Shown: positions 50,170 through 61,270 of the stretch, in pieces
Layout of the letters: every line of letters starts with the position of its first letter
How positions within the stretch are numbered: position 1 is the stretch's first letter
NCBI GenBank assembly: GCA_904063045.1
Contig: CAJFCJ010000002.1
Location: 3,343,891-3,407,890 of the forward strand
From: Dimorphilus gyrociliatus
Taxonomy: Eukaryota > Annelida > Polychaeta > Dinophilidae
Length of the DNA: 64,000 nt
Direction of reading: 5' to 3'
Position numbers and translations under genes: made by a program
Notes under the pieces: model-generated
What the model saw: the letters and a program-made list of their open reading frames with translations, nothing else
What the model was told of the DNA's origin: nothing
Database searches by the model: none

Positions 50170-53100
50170 TCATAGCTCTTCCTTTTCCTGAAAAAGGGAT
50201 ATCATGCGGTTAAATCACTTCAAATTGATCTTAATAAGGTATAGTTTTGTTATCTTACCTTTGTTTCACTTTCGTCATCAATGAATTCCTCTTTAGATGC
50301 GGTAGCATCGTCAGCCTTGTCAGAATCATTGTCAGCTTCTTCGGTTCCATCGGCGTCTGTAACGCTTTCATCCATAACTTCATCGTCATCTTCTGGCTCA
50401 TCTTCAATCGGCTCATTCAAAGGAATTTCCATAGATAATCTCAACATATTCTCTATTCTCTGCGAAAAACCGGCTGTATCGACGAGTGAAAAGCCTGATC
50501 TGAGAACAGCTGATTCATAGAGAACAGTAGCTAAATCCTTTGTAGTTGCATCCTCTCTATCTACTGCTGCTCTCTCCTTTAATTTTTTCACCAGAGGATG
50601 TCTTGGATTCATTTCAAGTATCTTTTTCTGTCCGCTATAATAATCATTTCCAGTGTCTTTAGATTTTTGATATGCCTGTGATTTCATTATTCTTTCCATA
50701 TTTCCAGACCAGCCAGATGTTGTAGCAACCAAAGCACAAGGAGAGGTAGTCAATCGATCAGAAACAATAGCCTTCTCTATTTTACCAGGTAGAACATGAT
50801 TCATCATGTATTCCATCAGAGGCTCATATTCTCTCTCTAAAGCCTCCTTTCTTTGTTTAGCTTTTTCCGAATCATTCAACTTAACTCCTTCTTTTGCGAC
50901 GTTCTGAAATTTTTTGCCCTCAAACTCAGGTAAAGCTTGAATGCAATATTCATCAACAGCTTCAGTTAAGTAGAGAACTTCATAGCCTTTCTTCAATAGC
51001 TTTTCAACGAAGGGAGATTTTTCTCCTTCCTCTCTTGAAGTTCCAGCTACATAATAAATTGAATCTTGTCCTTCCTTCATTCTCTCTACATAGTCACCAA
51101 GCGAGGAAAGTTCGGCGGCAGAGTGAGAAGATTGAAATTTCAAAAGTCTTGATAATCTTGTACGATTTGCGTGATCTTCAATAACTCCTAGTTTGATATT
51201 TGTACTAAATTCTTTCCAAAATTGAGCAAAATCCTCTGTGCTCATTTTCTTAATCATATCTAAGGTTTTCCTAACTAATTTCTTTTTAATAACTTTTAAT
51301 AGTTTATGTTGCTGAAGCGTTTCTCTAGACACATTAAGGGGAAGATCATCACTATCTACAACTCCTTTCACAAAGGAAAGATACTTGGGCATCATTTCTT
51401 CAAAATTATCAGTGATAAATACTCTTCTCACATACATTTTTATCATATCAATCTTTTTTCCGTAATTTGTAAACATGTCTTGAGGGCTAGTTTTCGGGAT
51501 GAACAATATGGCTTTGAAAGTTACTTCACCTATAAAATGAAAACTCTAAGTAGTAAAAAGTCACATACAAAATACTTTTAAATATAAAAAAATAAAACCT
51601 TCAGCTGTGAAATGAGTATGAGACAAAGGTGGCTCATATTCTTTTGAGAAGGACTTGTAAAAATCTACATACTCGTGATCTTCTATTTCTCCAGATTTTC
51701 TTGTCCATATGGGTTTATTATCATTTAAGAGTGTCCAATCCCAAATTGTTTTGTCAACATAACTACTAGTCTCGCCTCCTTCGCCATCATCAACTTTTTC
51801 TTCAACTTGTTCAACCCTCGAATCCCAAATATAAATATTAAAATTTATAAATTGTGAATATTTCTTAATAAGGTCACGGATAGTCGTTTGTTCAAGATAC
51901 TCTGAAGCTTCTTCTTTCATATGTAGAGAAACAGTGGTACCTCTTGTCAGAGTCGTCCCTCTTGGATCCTTTGAAACGGTAAAGGAAGAAGCATCTGACT
52001 CCCAAACATATTGTTCGTCATCATTACTCTTTGACGTAACCATAACTCGATCGGCAACAAGAAATGACGAATAGAAACCAACTCCAAATTGACCAATCAT
52101 ATCATTCATTTCTTGAGACCCTGCCTCACTTAATTTACTAAGAAATTCCGAAGTTCCAGACTTGGCAATTGTACCCAATTGTTTAACAAGGTCATCTTTT
52201 GTCATCCCTATACCACTATCAGTTATATGAAGCATTTGATTCTCTTTATCAGCTCGAATTTTTATCGATAATTCGTCAAAGTCACCTAAAGCTTTTTTGT
52301 CGGTCAACGAAAGTAAACGAATTTTGTCGAGAGCATCTGAAGCATTCGAAATTAATTCACGCAGGAAAATTTCCTTGTTTTTGTATAAAGAGTTAATAAT
52401 CAGCTTCATCATTCTATCAACCTCAGCTTGAAAGGTGAACTTTTCAGCTTTATCTCGCATTTCCTTTAGTTGAGAAACATTTAGCTCATCTATTTTTATA
52501 GCCTCCTCCTCCCTATGTAAACAGTATTTTATTAGGTACAAAAGTGTGCGAATAATGTGTTACGTAGGAAGTTTACCGATTTATTTACAAAAGAGTTAAA
52601 AATTACTTAAATTTAGCATAAGGAACAGCTTATGTAGAGTTAATATACCCTAAAGGTGAAAATTTACAATCATACACTATACTGACTATCTGGTTTCAAT
52701 AAATAATATAGGCTAAATTTCCACGAATTTTCTTAGTGGAAACGGATACGTTAGATTTTTTTTTTACTCTTTGAAGCAATCTCTTCAAGTTTTTCTTGGA
52801 AAAAGCGAATTAAAGCAAATAAAAATATTTAAGATATGAAATTTAATTGAATAAAAAATCATTATTGATGCACAATAATTATTTATGAAATAAAAAATGT
52901 TTACCTTTTAACAGTTTCATCATCAGTTTTTGACGCATCTCGACTTTTACCTATGTCATCATTTGCTGTTGGTGTCGACTCTAAATCATCTTCAGCCGAA
53001 ATTATTACTGCAACGAAAATTCTACGTTCAATTTCTCATAAAAAAAAACTAAAACCAAGTAAAATTCAAAAATAGAATTCTATTTCTAGAACTCTTCAGC

Positions 53101-53227
53101 ATCTCAAAGCAAGTGAAAAAGTTAATGCTTTAGCAATAGTTAGTTGTAATTTTGTTAAATTTTATCTATTTTACTGACCAGGACAGAAAAAAATACAAAA
53201 AACGAAAATTAGAGCGAACTTCTTCAT
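50170..53227 (-). CDS. HSP90B1: GRP94 / endoplasmin, ER HSP90
   Basis: HSP90-family ATP-dependent chaperone of the ER lumen, which folds secreted and membrane clients and buffers calcium. Five exons: 53227-53179, 53007-52905, 52512-51599, 51529-50259 and 50187-50170, giving 784 aa (human 803). Exon 1 encodes a signal peptide ([15 protein letters not shown]). Then come the charged GRP94 pre-N region ([20 protein letters not shown]), the ATP-binding domain with [21 protein letters not shown] and [15 protein letters not shown], an acidic linker ([12 protein letters not shown]), the middle domain ([18 protein letters not shown]) with the catalytic-loop Arg context, the dimerisation domain, and an acidic tail. 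The last exon is only 18 nt and encodes EKEEL plus TGA, so the protein ends KEEL, a KDEL-type ER retrieval signal. The start Met is the only one giving a signal peptide. Confidence 0.97.
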
Positions 53228-53560
53228 GACCGACAAGAAATGATGAATCTTCTCTAATTGACAGAAGTCGTGCCTATTTTGGCTAGGATTCGCCGCCCAA
53301 AGCTACCTTCCAATCAGCGTTCAACAACGGGCGTCACGTGGCCTACTTTTAAACCAATCAATTCTAGACAAATAATGTAAATGTTGCTGCCGTCTTTTTC
53401 CTGACATGGCTTAACTCTATTGGCAGTTTTGTTTTGCATAAGCCTACTTTAAGAAATATAGCATCATGTGAAGCGTGATCATGTACCATTTGTATTTGAA
53501 ACGAATAGAGAGCTAGGTCACGTGACGATCGAGTATTCCAAAACTCTTTCGTATATGTGA
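53228..53560. promoter_or_regulatory. GRP94 promoter region with CCAAT and ACGTG elements
   Basis: Immediately upstream of GRP94 there are two CCAAT boxes on the plus strand (53310-53314, 53354-53358) and GTCACGTGGC at 53333-53342. On the minus strand the latter reads CCACGTGA, one base from CCACGTCA, the reverse of the UPR element TGACGTGG bound by XBP1/ATF6. Spacing does not fit the classic ERSE (CCAAT-N9-CCACG). GRP94 is a standard unfolded-protein-response target, so ER-stress control is plausible but not proven by these sites. Confidence 0.4.
53517..53526. promoter_or_regulatory. perfect CLEAR palindrome GTCACGTGAC
   Basis: The 10-bp palindrome equals the CLEAR consensus of TFEB/MITF-type factors, and it contains the general CACGTG E-box also used by USF and MYC. 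It lies 290 bp upstream of GRP94 and 1.2 kb upstream of the exonuclease gene, so its target is unclear. Confidence 0.5.
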
Positions 53561-54737
53561 GCAAGTTCGAAATATTTAAATGGGAAAGTTGTCTTAGCAA
53601 AAAATTAAATTTTAATTTTTGCCTGGGAAGACATATTTTGTTTTAAAACAGAAAAAACCCTGTAATACGAAAATATATATGATAATTTCTATATCCGGTT
53701 ATTACAGGCACGTGCTCCTTCCCTAAAGATGATGAAACCAAAGACGATCTCTCTTCAAAAACATAAAAATGATCAATTCAACAGGTTAAATAATTTTCCT
53801 TACTATTTTTATTGGTACAATGGTTTAGTCGATAAAATCATCTGCTTATATAATATGATCCATTGATTCCTAGTAGAAATAGCGACACGCATAGTTAAAG
53901 CATAAAATTTTTCCCTTTGACAAATAGTAGTAATAAAATTCACGAAATCTAACGAAACCATCTAAAAGTGAAAGTTTATTTTAATTATAGCGTTTTCTCA
54001 ACTCATACTATATTACAGATGGCGTGACTGATAGCAGTAATTCTGTTGTTAGCTGTTAGAATCAAGAGCGCAGGCTGTGTTTGTATACTTTTATGCTTGG
54101 GAAAAGAAAATAGTTTGGACATTCAATGCTAATCAAACGCTTTTCTGTGACTTTGCTCACTGGTTGGTTGTTGTATTGTTGATTCAGTGGCAATTCCGAG
54201 TTATAGATAATACTAGCGTAGTTTTGGTCGTCCACTCTTGGCTTCTTTATAACTTTGTTTATCATAATCTGCATAGAGGGTCCTCCATTGATAAATTATC
54301 TTCTGAAGGACACTCCTCGCAGTCTAAATACTTAAACATAGTTTTCGATGCATTCATTAAGGGTTTAACTTTATATACTTTATTAGATATATAATTTTAA
54401 TAACTAATCTCTCTAAGAGAATTTTTAACTGTTTAAATTATAGGCTGTTTAATGATGGATAGGACAATTTAATATGTATTGGTACATTTTATTTCTTTTG
54501 TATATTTAATGGAGTAGAATGGAATTACTCGAAAAAATCTATAATTGTTGTATACAAATAATTGAACTTAAGTCTTTTAAAGAAAAATACTCGTATAGAA
54601 CGGAAAATGAGGTTTTCCTATGATAATCTCAATCCTCTCACTACTCAATGACCTTGATGCTATTTGCTTACTTTATTTTATATAATAATCTCAAATCTTT
54701 TTTCTTTCTGAATAGCTTCATTCAAGATATAGATGTC
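53561..54737. other. intergenic upstream of exonuclease gene
   Basis: No coding gene supported. The frames 54062-54274 (minus) and 54077-54394 (plus) overlap on opposite strands and match nothing I know. A polypyrimidine tract and AG at about 54716 suggest that a non-coding 5' exon of the exonuclease gene may lie here. A CAGATGGCG motif is at 54016-54024. Confidence 0.5.
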
Positions 54738-55442
54738 ATGTCAAAAACTGAAAAGAATCGATTAAAACGCTTGACGAAACGATTGGAAAGGATCAGTCGC
54801 AAATGCAAAACAAAGCCAAAAGCGCCTGTAAAACCTGAAAAGTACTGTTCGTGTGGACCGAAAGTTCGACTTGAAGATTTAGTTAGTCTTGATTGTGAAA
54901 TGGTAGGAGTCGGGCAAGATCGTTCTTGCGCAATAGCCAGATGCAGTTTAGTAGATTATCAATGCAGAACACTTTGTGATATCTACGTAAAACCTGATAA
55001 ACCGATAACGGACTATCGGACGTTTGTCAGTGGTATTCGACCATGTCATATGAAAAATGCAATTAGCTTAGAAGAAGCAGTTTCAATTATTTCAGAACTG
55101 GTCAAGGACAAAATAGTGGTTGGTCATTCACTTTATAATGATTTAAGATTATTAAACGGTCTGCAAAAGTTAGATACGAGAGATACAATTAAATGTGAAA
55201 GATTAAAACTAAAGGCTTTAGCTGTTAACTGTGAAAAGAAAGGCTTAGCAAGTCTGTCTTATTGTTTATTGAAAAAGAAAATTCAAGTGGGAGAACATTG
55301 TTCCGTTGAAGACGCAGTAGCGACGATGCAACTGTTCAAGTATGCTCATTTTGATATTAGACCTGAAGGAAACGATTGTTTATCGAGTTTGTTGACAGAT
55401 AATTATTGGCCTAGTAATATTTTTGAATGTTGCGATAGATAA
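54738..55442 (+). CDS. DEDDh 3'-5' exonuclease, ISG20/AEN type
   Basis: Intronless coding exon of 234 aa. The N-terminal 35 residues are strongly basic (KNRLKRLTKRLERISRK), a likely nuclear or nucleolar targeting sequence. The catalytic core has ExoI LDCEMVG (D52, E54), ExoII VGHSLYNDL (D135) and ExoIII GEHCSVEDA (H187, D192), so the DEDDh set is complete. Family hallmarks of AEN/ISG20/REXO4 are present: DYRTFVSGI, TRDT and LLKKKIQVG. These enzymes degrade RNA or DNA from the 3' end in rRNA processing, apoptosis or antiviral defence; which of these applies cannot be decided here. I chose the Met at 54738, not an upstream in-frame Met at 54648, because the extra residues look like translated intron and a splice acceptor lies between them. 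Confidence 0.93.
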   Translation: MSKTEKNRLKRLTKRLERISRKCKTKPKAPVKPEKYCSCGPKVRLEDLVSLDCEMVGVGQDRSCAIARCSLVDYQCRTLCDIYVKPDKPITDYRTFVSGIRPCHMKNAISLEEAVSIISELVKDKIVVGHSLYNDLRLLNGLQKLDTRDTIKCERLKLKALAVNCEKKGLASLSYCLLKKKIQVGEHCSVEDAVATMQLFKYAHFDIRPEGNDCLSSLLTDNYWPSNIFECCDR

Positions 55443-56292
55443 GGGGCTGATTTGTTTTTATAAGTGTTGTTGTATTCGGTTATAAAATACTCTTTATAAA
55501 AAAAACACTATCAAATGTTAGGCAATTCTGAATATGAAAATTACTTAAATATTTTTTATCACTACTGTCTCAATTACTGAAAAGATAAGATTTTTTTTAA
55601 ATAATTTCAATACATTCAAAAAATTAGGTTGAGTTGATAGATTTGCTAGCAAAAGTATTTTGTTCTTATTACAAATGGAATCCTATCTTTCGTTTGACAG
55701 CTTCTTTTTAAGATGAGAATGATTTTTTTAAGGTTTGTTGAGTCAAGATGTTTTTGGCAAATGGAAAGATTCTATTTTTAATTCTGTATAACCTCAAAAA
55801 CAGAAGATAAAAAGTTTCTGAATGTGTTTCAACGCCATCTATAGTACAGGCAACAAATGCTCTGTTGACCCCGCGAATGACAAAGCTAGAGGAGATTCTG
55901 TAATCAAAAGCAAACAAGACAAAGTCGATCGACAAACCAAGTAATTATACAAAATAAACAAACCACCGCGAAATCGATTAAACACTCCCCTGTTCGGTTT
56001 TTAGCAAGACAAACAACGGCATGTGGCTTGATACAACGCAGACCACTTGTCAGAGTTTGCAAGAAATAAAAACCGAGCAACATTCACCTAAGTCGAAAAT
56101 AAAAATCCGCTTTTCTCTTATCTCGATGATAAAAACGATAAAATTTGACCGAGAAATCACGTGGTTAAATTATTATAATTAGGCAACAAAAACTTATAGG
56201 ATAATAGTAGTTAATTGTACGAATTGCATGCAGACAAGCAGGCGTCACAAAGTCATTAAATGAGCACCAAGAAGATACAACTCATCAATTGT
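55443..56292. other. convergent intergenic region
   Basis: The 3' ends of the plus-strand exonuclease gene and the minus-strand I-Smad face each other here. No gene seen; the frame 55708-55935 is unsupported. A CTCF-like CGCCATCTATAGTA (motif on minus strand) lies near 55833-55846. Confidence 0.6.
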
Positions 56293-59200
56293 TTATGATT
56301 TAGGAGGTAGAGGAGGCGCCCTAGCTTCTTCCACTCTCCTTAAGAGAACTTCTAACCAACAAGGGCACTGTGTGACATCTAGTCTCTTGTAACCTGGTCC
56401 CCAACCTTTGGCGAACGAAATCCTTAAGGCCCGATGATCCACAGGACCTGGGATAGCTCTGGAACAAGGGCATTGCTTTCGGGATGTAAGATCCGCGAGC
56501 GTTGAAAAGGCATTTACGCAATGTTTCGGTGCTAATCTTCTCACAGAAAATGGGTCGTTACAGGAATGCACGAAAATGGGGTGATCAGAGAGATTGTAGA
56601 CCCAAATTCCATCATCTTCCTTACTTAGGCATACGCCGCGTCCAATTTTTGCTCTAGTTCTGTCTATACTCGCTTCGGCATCCGTCGAATGGAGAACCCC
56701 TAAGCAGAGGTGTTCGGCACCAGTCTCCGTTCTGGGTCCATCTGAAACGTGGACGGTCGATGAGGTTATGTGATAAGTTCTATGAATTGGTGTCCTTTCT
56801 TCCCAGTATCGTACTCTAGCCCATGTAGTTAAGTTAGGATCGTCTGAAAGGATAACAAAAATTTTAGGTATAAAATATTTAGAAATAGTTTATTTATTGT
56901 ATAAAAAGCGACTGTATGCCCGACGGCAGAAAGGGAGAAAAACTTATCACATCTTAAATTTTTTCTAAAAATTACTCCAAGCTAAATAGATCGAGTTTGG
57001 ATTTAAGAAGTTAAACGGCTTTAATTACAGGTAGTAAAGTGCAATACTAAGTGAGAAATTCAGCTAGCAGTTAGATGTAGATTGTTAAAAAGTGTCAAAC
57101 GTCACAGTTTTCAGGTGGGCGCCCGCGGGCTCACCGTTACATTTGCGTGAGAAAATGTCCATGGAATCTATATAGAAATGCATAAAAGAAGGGAAGTAAA
57201 GGAAACTTTCCCTTTAACTCTTTGCTTTCTATTTCGGGACCGATATTAGAATTCTCCAAAGTACGAAAAATAAACAGACGTTTCAGCATCGTGTATAGAC
57301 AATATAAACAAAATTTGCGCAATACGTATCAATTCCCTATCATCTGATTGACGGCATAATGTTTTCTAACACTACATTTTTCTCGTAACAAAGGATGACC
57401 GATCGTTGAGCTCATATGGAAAGTATATCAAATTTATCTGTCATGTTGCATTGAGGAGAGAAATAACTGGACAGTAAGACCCTAAAAATAGCAACGACTA
57501 TCTCAGTTTACAAAGAATATGAGACAGAGAGGTATATTACGCAAGAATTCATCACATGTCAGGAATATTTAATTATAGTTATCAGCTCAAATTATAATAC
57601 AAGAGAAATTACATTATCTTAAATGAGATTTGGCATTTGGGATATGGTGACTAAGGAAATTACATTTTATAGCCCTAGTTCGTGTTCAATTTTTATAAAT
57701 TTTAGACTCTATAAATTTATTATTCATTATAGCCTAGCTGAATTCTGCAGCGGCACAATTAGTGTCACTTGTTAAAAAATTAAAAGCCGAACTAGCGTTT
57801 TTATATTCATGTCTCCAGCTGACAAGTAGAACGCTGCGAGTAAAAAACTTATACAATTACTGGCGACAGTTGGTGAATAAAGGCAATATTTAAAAAAATC
57901 TGAGTTATCAAAAAGACGTCGACTGCTATTTTATCCCTTTGTTAATAAAGATATCGATTCATACATCGCAGCTGCTAAAAATTGTTTTGCCAAGAGAAAA
58001 AAAGGGGGGCGGAGGTCAAAATAAAAAGGAGCATGCAGGGATAAGACAGGAACATCCGACAAAGCCTTGTAAACTCATCATTCAATAGTACCCAGTCAAA
58101 AAACTAAATAAGTACAATTAGTGTCATCACGTGCGCCGTTACAAGCGCCTTTCTTTAAAAAACGCAAATTTTTAGGCCTACAACAGCAGGCGGTTGGCGC
58201 CAATGTGTCGGTCCGATAACGGCAGGGGCGGCAGACTGGCGCCACGCTTTCGCCGCCTGGCGCAATTGAGATTCTAACTATTTAGCTGCCGAACGCAAGA
58301 TTTTACAACTTACAACTTGAAAAAAGGAGAAAACAGACAAAAAAACTCTGAAGGAAAGAAAATGGGACTTTTCTTTCTATCAACTACATTGGAACCTTAC
58401 CTATAGAGCAGATAGTAGCAATGCTACTTCTTACACTAGTCGATCTGGACGAAATAGATGGTGTATTTTTAAAAGTTTCGCCTCTCATGACGTCATCGTA
58501 GGCAGGTGGGGGTTTTTCTAATAAAAATTACACTAATTAGTCTTAAATTCTTCAATTAACTTTAATTACTCTGCTCACCTGACGTAATACTAGAATGCCA
58601 AGGATTAATACAGACGAACCCTTCCTCTAAGTCCTTGCAAATCCAAGGATGCTTTTTCAATTCGAAACTTGGCGGGGCGTCTCCAAATCTAAATATTCTG
58701 GCAACTAATGCCTTTGGATCCACTATACCCAAGTCTCCCAATCTTATTTGGCCATCCTTAACAGTTACACACGACGTTGATGCAGAATCACGAGTAATGA
58801 CTGCGTAGTCTAAGAGAAGAAGTTGATTGACTGACAGACGCTTTAAATAAGCATTAATCAGCTTCTGTTTACTTTCGTCAGAAACGCCAGAAAGTAGACG
58901 TCGAGATAATTTTGAACGATTGAGAGCATCTATGTTAGGTACTTCGATACCACAGCATTTCGGGGCTCTTCTACTTTCTGTTTAAAACAATATTCATCAC
59001 ATTTCACATTGAAAGGCAGGGTTAGACTAATTAATAATAATAATCTGGCGCCCATACGTTTTGTTGACATAGACGAGATAAAATTAATCCATGAAATGAA
59101 GAAAATTGTTGGATTTAAATCCAAAAAAAGTTATTCTTTTTATCTTTCTAAGTACATAAATACTGAAAGAATCACATAGAACTCAGGCTATTTCTTTTAT

Positions 59201-59971
59201 CAAGTAATAATGAATAGCTCCTTCTTCGTTTTATAAAGAACTTCTTATAAAATAAGAAAACCTTTACAATTCACCAATTAGCTTTGAAATCAATCGGAAT
59301 TCAATCAATTAAGACTTTTAAACATAGAAATTCTATTCCGAACCATGTTGGCGCCTTTCGGCATTATTTCAGAAAAACATCAAAGGAAATCGGTAAACTT
59401 TCAAAGAAAGTTTAAATTCAGCTATTCTACGGCCAATATTTATAATTTAGGGATATATACAGATTGAAATTTATCTGATTATGGGTCCTAAATTATAGGC
59501 TGATTTTTAAAAATAGTTTACTTTAAAAACATATACCTTTGAATAGCAACAATTGAAAGTTCACCTAGAGCTTATAATATAAGATATTAATTTTTGCTGT
59601 TCAAAACTATCACATTCTTCCAATAACATTTGAGAGTAAAAATAAAAGAGATAATCAAGTTACTTTTAATAGATTATTCCTCTTTTACAGTAAATAAATT
59701 TAACATTATATTGATATAAAGAGCCGGAATACGTTTGGCGCCAGGATACCTCTCTTGCTTAGCTCTTCAAAATTCTTATGCATTCCAACAAAATATTTTC
59801 AAAATGACATAAATCAGTTTTAAAAAACTTACCCAAGCCCCGATCACAACTAACAGATACTCTTCTCCTCCTGCAAGGAGATAATAAAGGCGTGTTCGTC
59901 TCCACACTGGTCGCTAGCTTTCTCCTGCACCTAATTCGCACGCAGTAATTCTCAGAGCCTTCAACGTACAT
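56293..59971 (-). CDS. inhibitory Smad (Smad6/7 type)
   Basis: I-Smads block TGF-beta/BMP signalling by occupying type I receptors and recruiting Smurf ubiquitin ligases. Four exons: 59971-59833, 58977-58579, 58517-58401 and 56843-56293, giving 401 aa. Residues 1-50 are basic (CRRRR), as in I-Smad N-termini. Exon 2 holds a divergent MH1 domain: the zinc ligands appear kept (TSCVTV, PWIC, VCINPWH), but the DNA-contacting hairpin of R-Smads (LQVSxRKG) is absent. Exon 3 carries PPPAYDD, a PPxY motif that binds WW domains of Smurf/NEDD4 ligases. Exon 4 is the MH2 domain: RYWEERT, IGRGVCLSKEDDGIWVYNLS, HPIFVHS, SFAKGWGPGYKR and CPCWLEVLL. The last is diagnostic of I-Smads. There is no C-terminal SSxS phosphorylation motif; it ends PPLPPKS. 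It looks like a single pre-duplication Smad6/7, so I give no symbol. Introns hold a GGCGCC cluster. Confidence 0.94.
58196..59742. promoter_or_regulatory. GGCGCC (GC-rich Smad site) cluster in I-Smad introns
   Basis: GGCGCC occurs at 58196-58201, 58238-58243, 59047-59052, 59350-59355 and 59737-59742 in introns 1 and 3, plus 57118-57123 in intron 3 and 56315-56320 in exon 4. I found only one other in the window (4311). GGCGCC is a known Smad/Med MH1 binding site. Two copies fit the BMP activation element as I recall it (GGCGCC-A-N4-GNCV): 58196 on plus, and 58243 down to 58229 on minus. Confidence 0.6.
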
Positions 59972-61270
59972 TGGAAAAACACCCTAGTTGCTCTTCTTAT
60001 ATGGGCTGGTCGATTTCTTACTAAATGTACGTCTTGGAGGGAATTTTCTTGAAAAATGATGCCGAATGCTACATTTTAGACGCTCCGTTGCGCCGTCTAG
60101 TGGCGAGTGTATAACAAAATATGGTTCTCGTTCCGCGCGTATTTTCATTAGAATAAATTATTGTTTCGGACCGGATTCTCTGATTTAGGTGTAGCTATTT
60201 TCTACTGACAGTCAACTCTCGTGAATGGAAATTATTGTTTGCAAAAAAAATATAGCAGTACTAATATAGCTCTTAAAAACTTTTTATGTCTACCAGTTGA
60301 AGTTACATATATGGAAGATTTGGTTTTAAACAGAAAATTTTGATTCTAATACGTATGTATTTCGGCATAAAATAAGTTTATTAATAAAATCTCGTGTTGT
60401 TTGTTTAAAAATAATACAAAAAACTAAACTTGACTTTTTTTTAATAAAAAGCTTCATTATTGTTGACGTCACATTTTGACCCATTTTTAATCTCTTTCCT
60501 TGTTAATCATATTTGAAAATCGATTTAACTTTTTGCAAATATAGAATATTAAATATTAATAAATTTACATATGAAAATTTGATATGTTACAGTCAAAATA
60601 TAGTCAAAATATGTACTAATGTATATAATACTAAAAGTAGGCAATTGACAGACAGTAAATTTAAATCACTTGAAAAAGGTAATAGTTCAGTATACATTCT
60701 GTTAACTATTTTTCTCGAGAAATGCAAGCATAAATAAACAACTCTTTCAAGTAGAAAACGGCTTAAATATTATTTCAATAAACAACATCGTATAAGATTA
60801 TACTACATAAATTCCTGACTTATTCAATACATTTGCTTTTTTATATGTTTGTTCAACCCATCTATATATATGTATAATTTTTTATTTATATGCTAATATT
60901 TATATATTTTTATCAATTAAAATCACATCTATTAAGTTTTTTTTGTTCATGAAATGTAAAAAAGACTATTATGTGAAATGAGTAATTGCTTTTTAACAAC
61001 TCCTTTGTTCCTTAATATAACAAAAGTAGTAAGCGGTGAGCTTTCCAGAGTAACTTCTGGGAATACTATTTCGACACAGTGTTTAGAGCTACCTTTTTCA
61101 AAGGCGTACGACTACTTCTCTATGTCAACACGCAAAATGGCGTACAAACCCTGACTGAAAGTTTCCAGTCTTTCGTTTGCAGATAGCTGTGAATCAACCT
61201 ACTTTAGTACCAGGTATCATCAGTGAATTTTTTCTCGTGTATTGGATGATATTTTGAGCGCAAAAGAATC
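59972..61270. promoter_or_regulatory. divergent I-Smad / Smad2/3 promoter region
   Basis: 1.3 kb between the start codons of two oppositely transcribed Smad genes; both promoters should lie here. The short frame at 60513-60737 is AT-rich and unsupported. A CTCF-like GCGCCGTCTAGTGG is at 60090-60103. No TATA box can be singled out in the AT-rich background. Confidence 0.5.

Noticed and set aside
53310-53358. Classic ERSE (CCAAT-N9-CCACG) in the GRP94 promoter
   Set aside because: Both half-sites occur, but neither spacing nor relative orientation fits the consensus, so only a loose UPR-like region is claimed.
54062-54394. Opposed open frames upstream of the exonuclease gene
   Set aside because: They overlap on opposite strands, are AT-rich and have no motif. 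A non-coding 5' exon is the likelier content.
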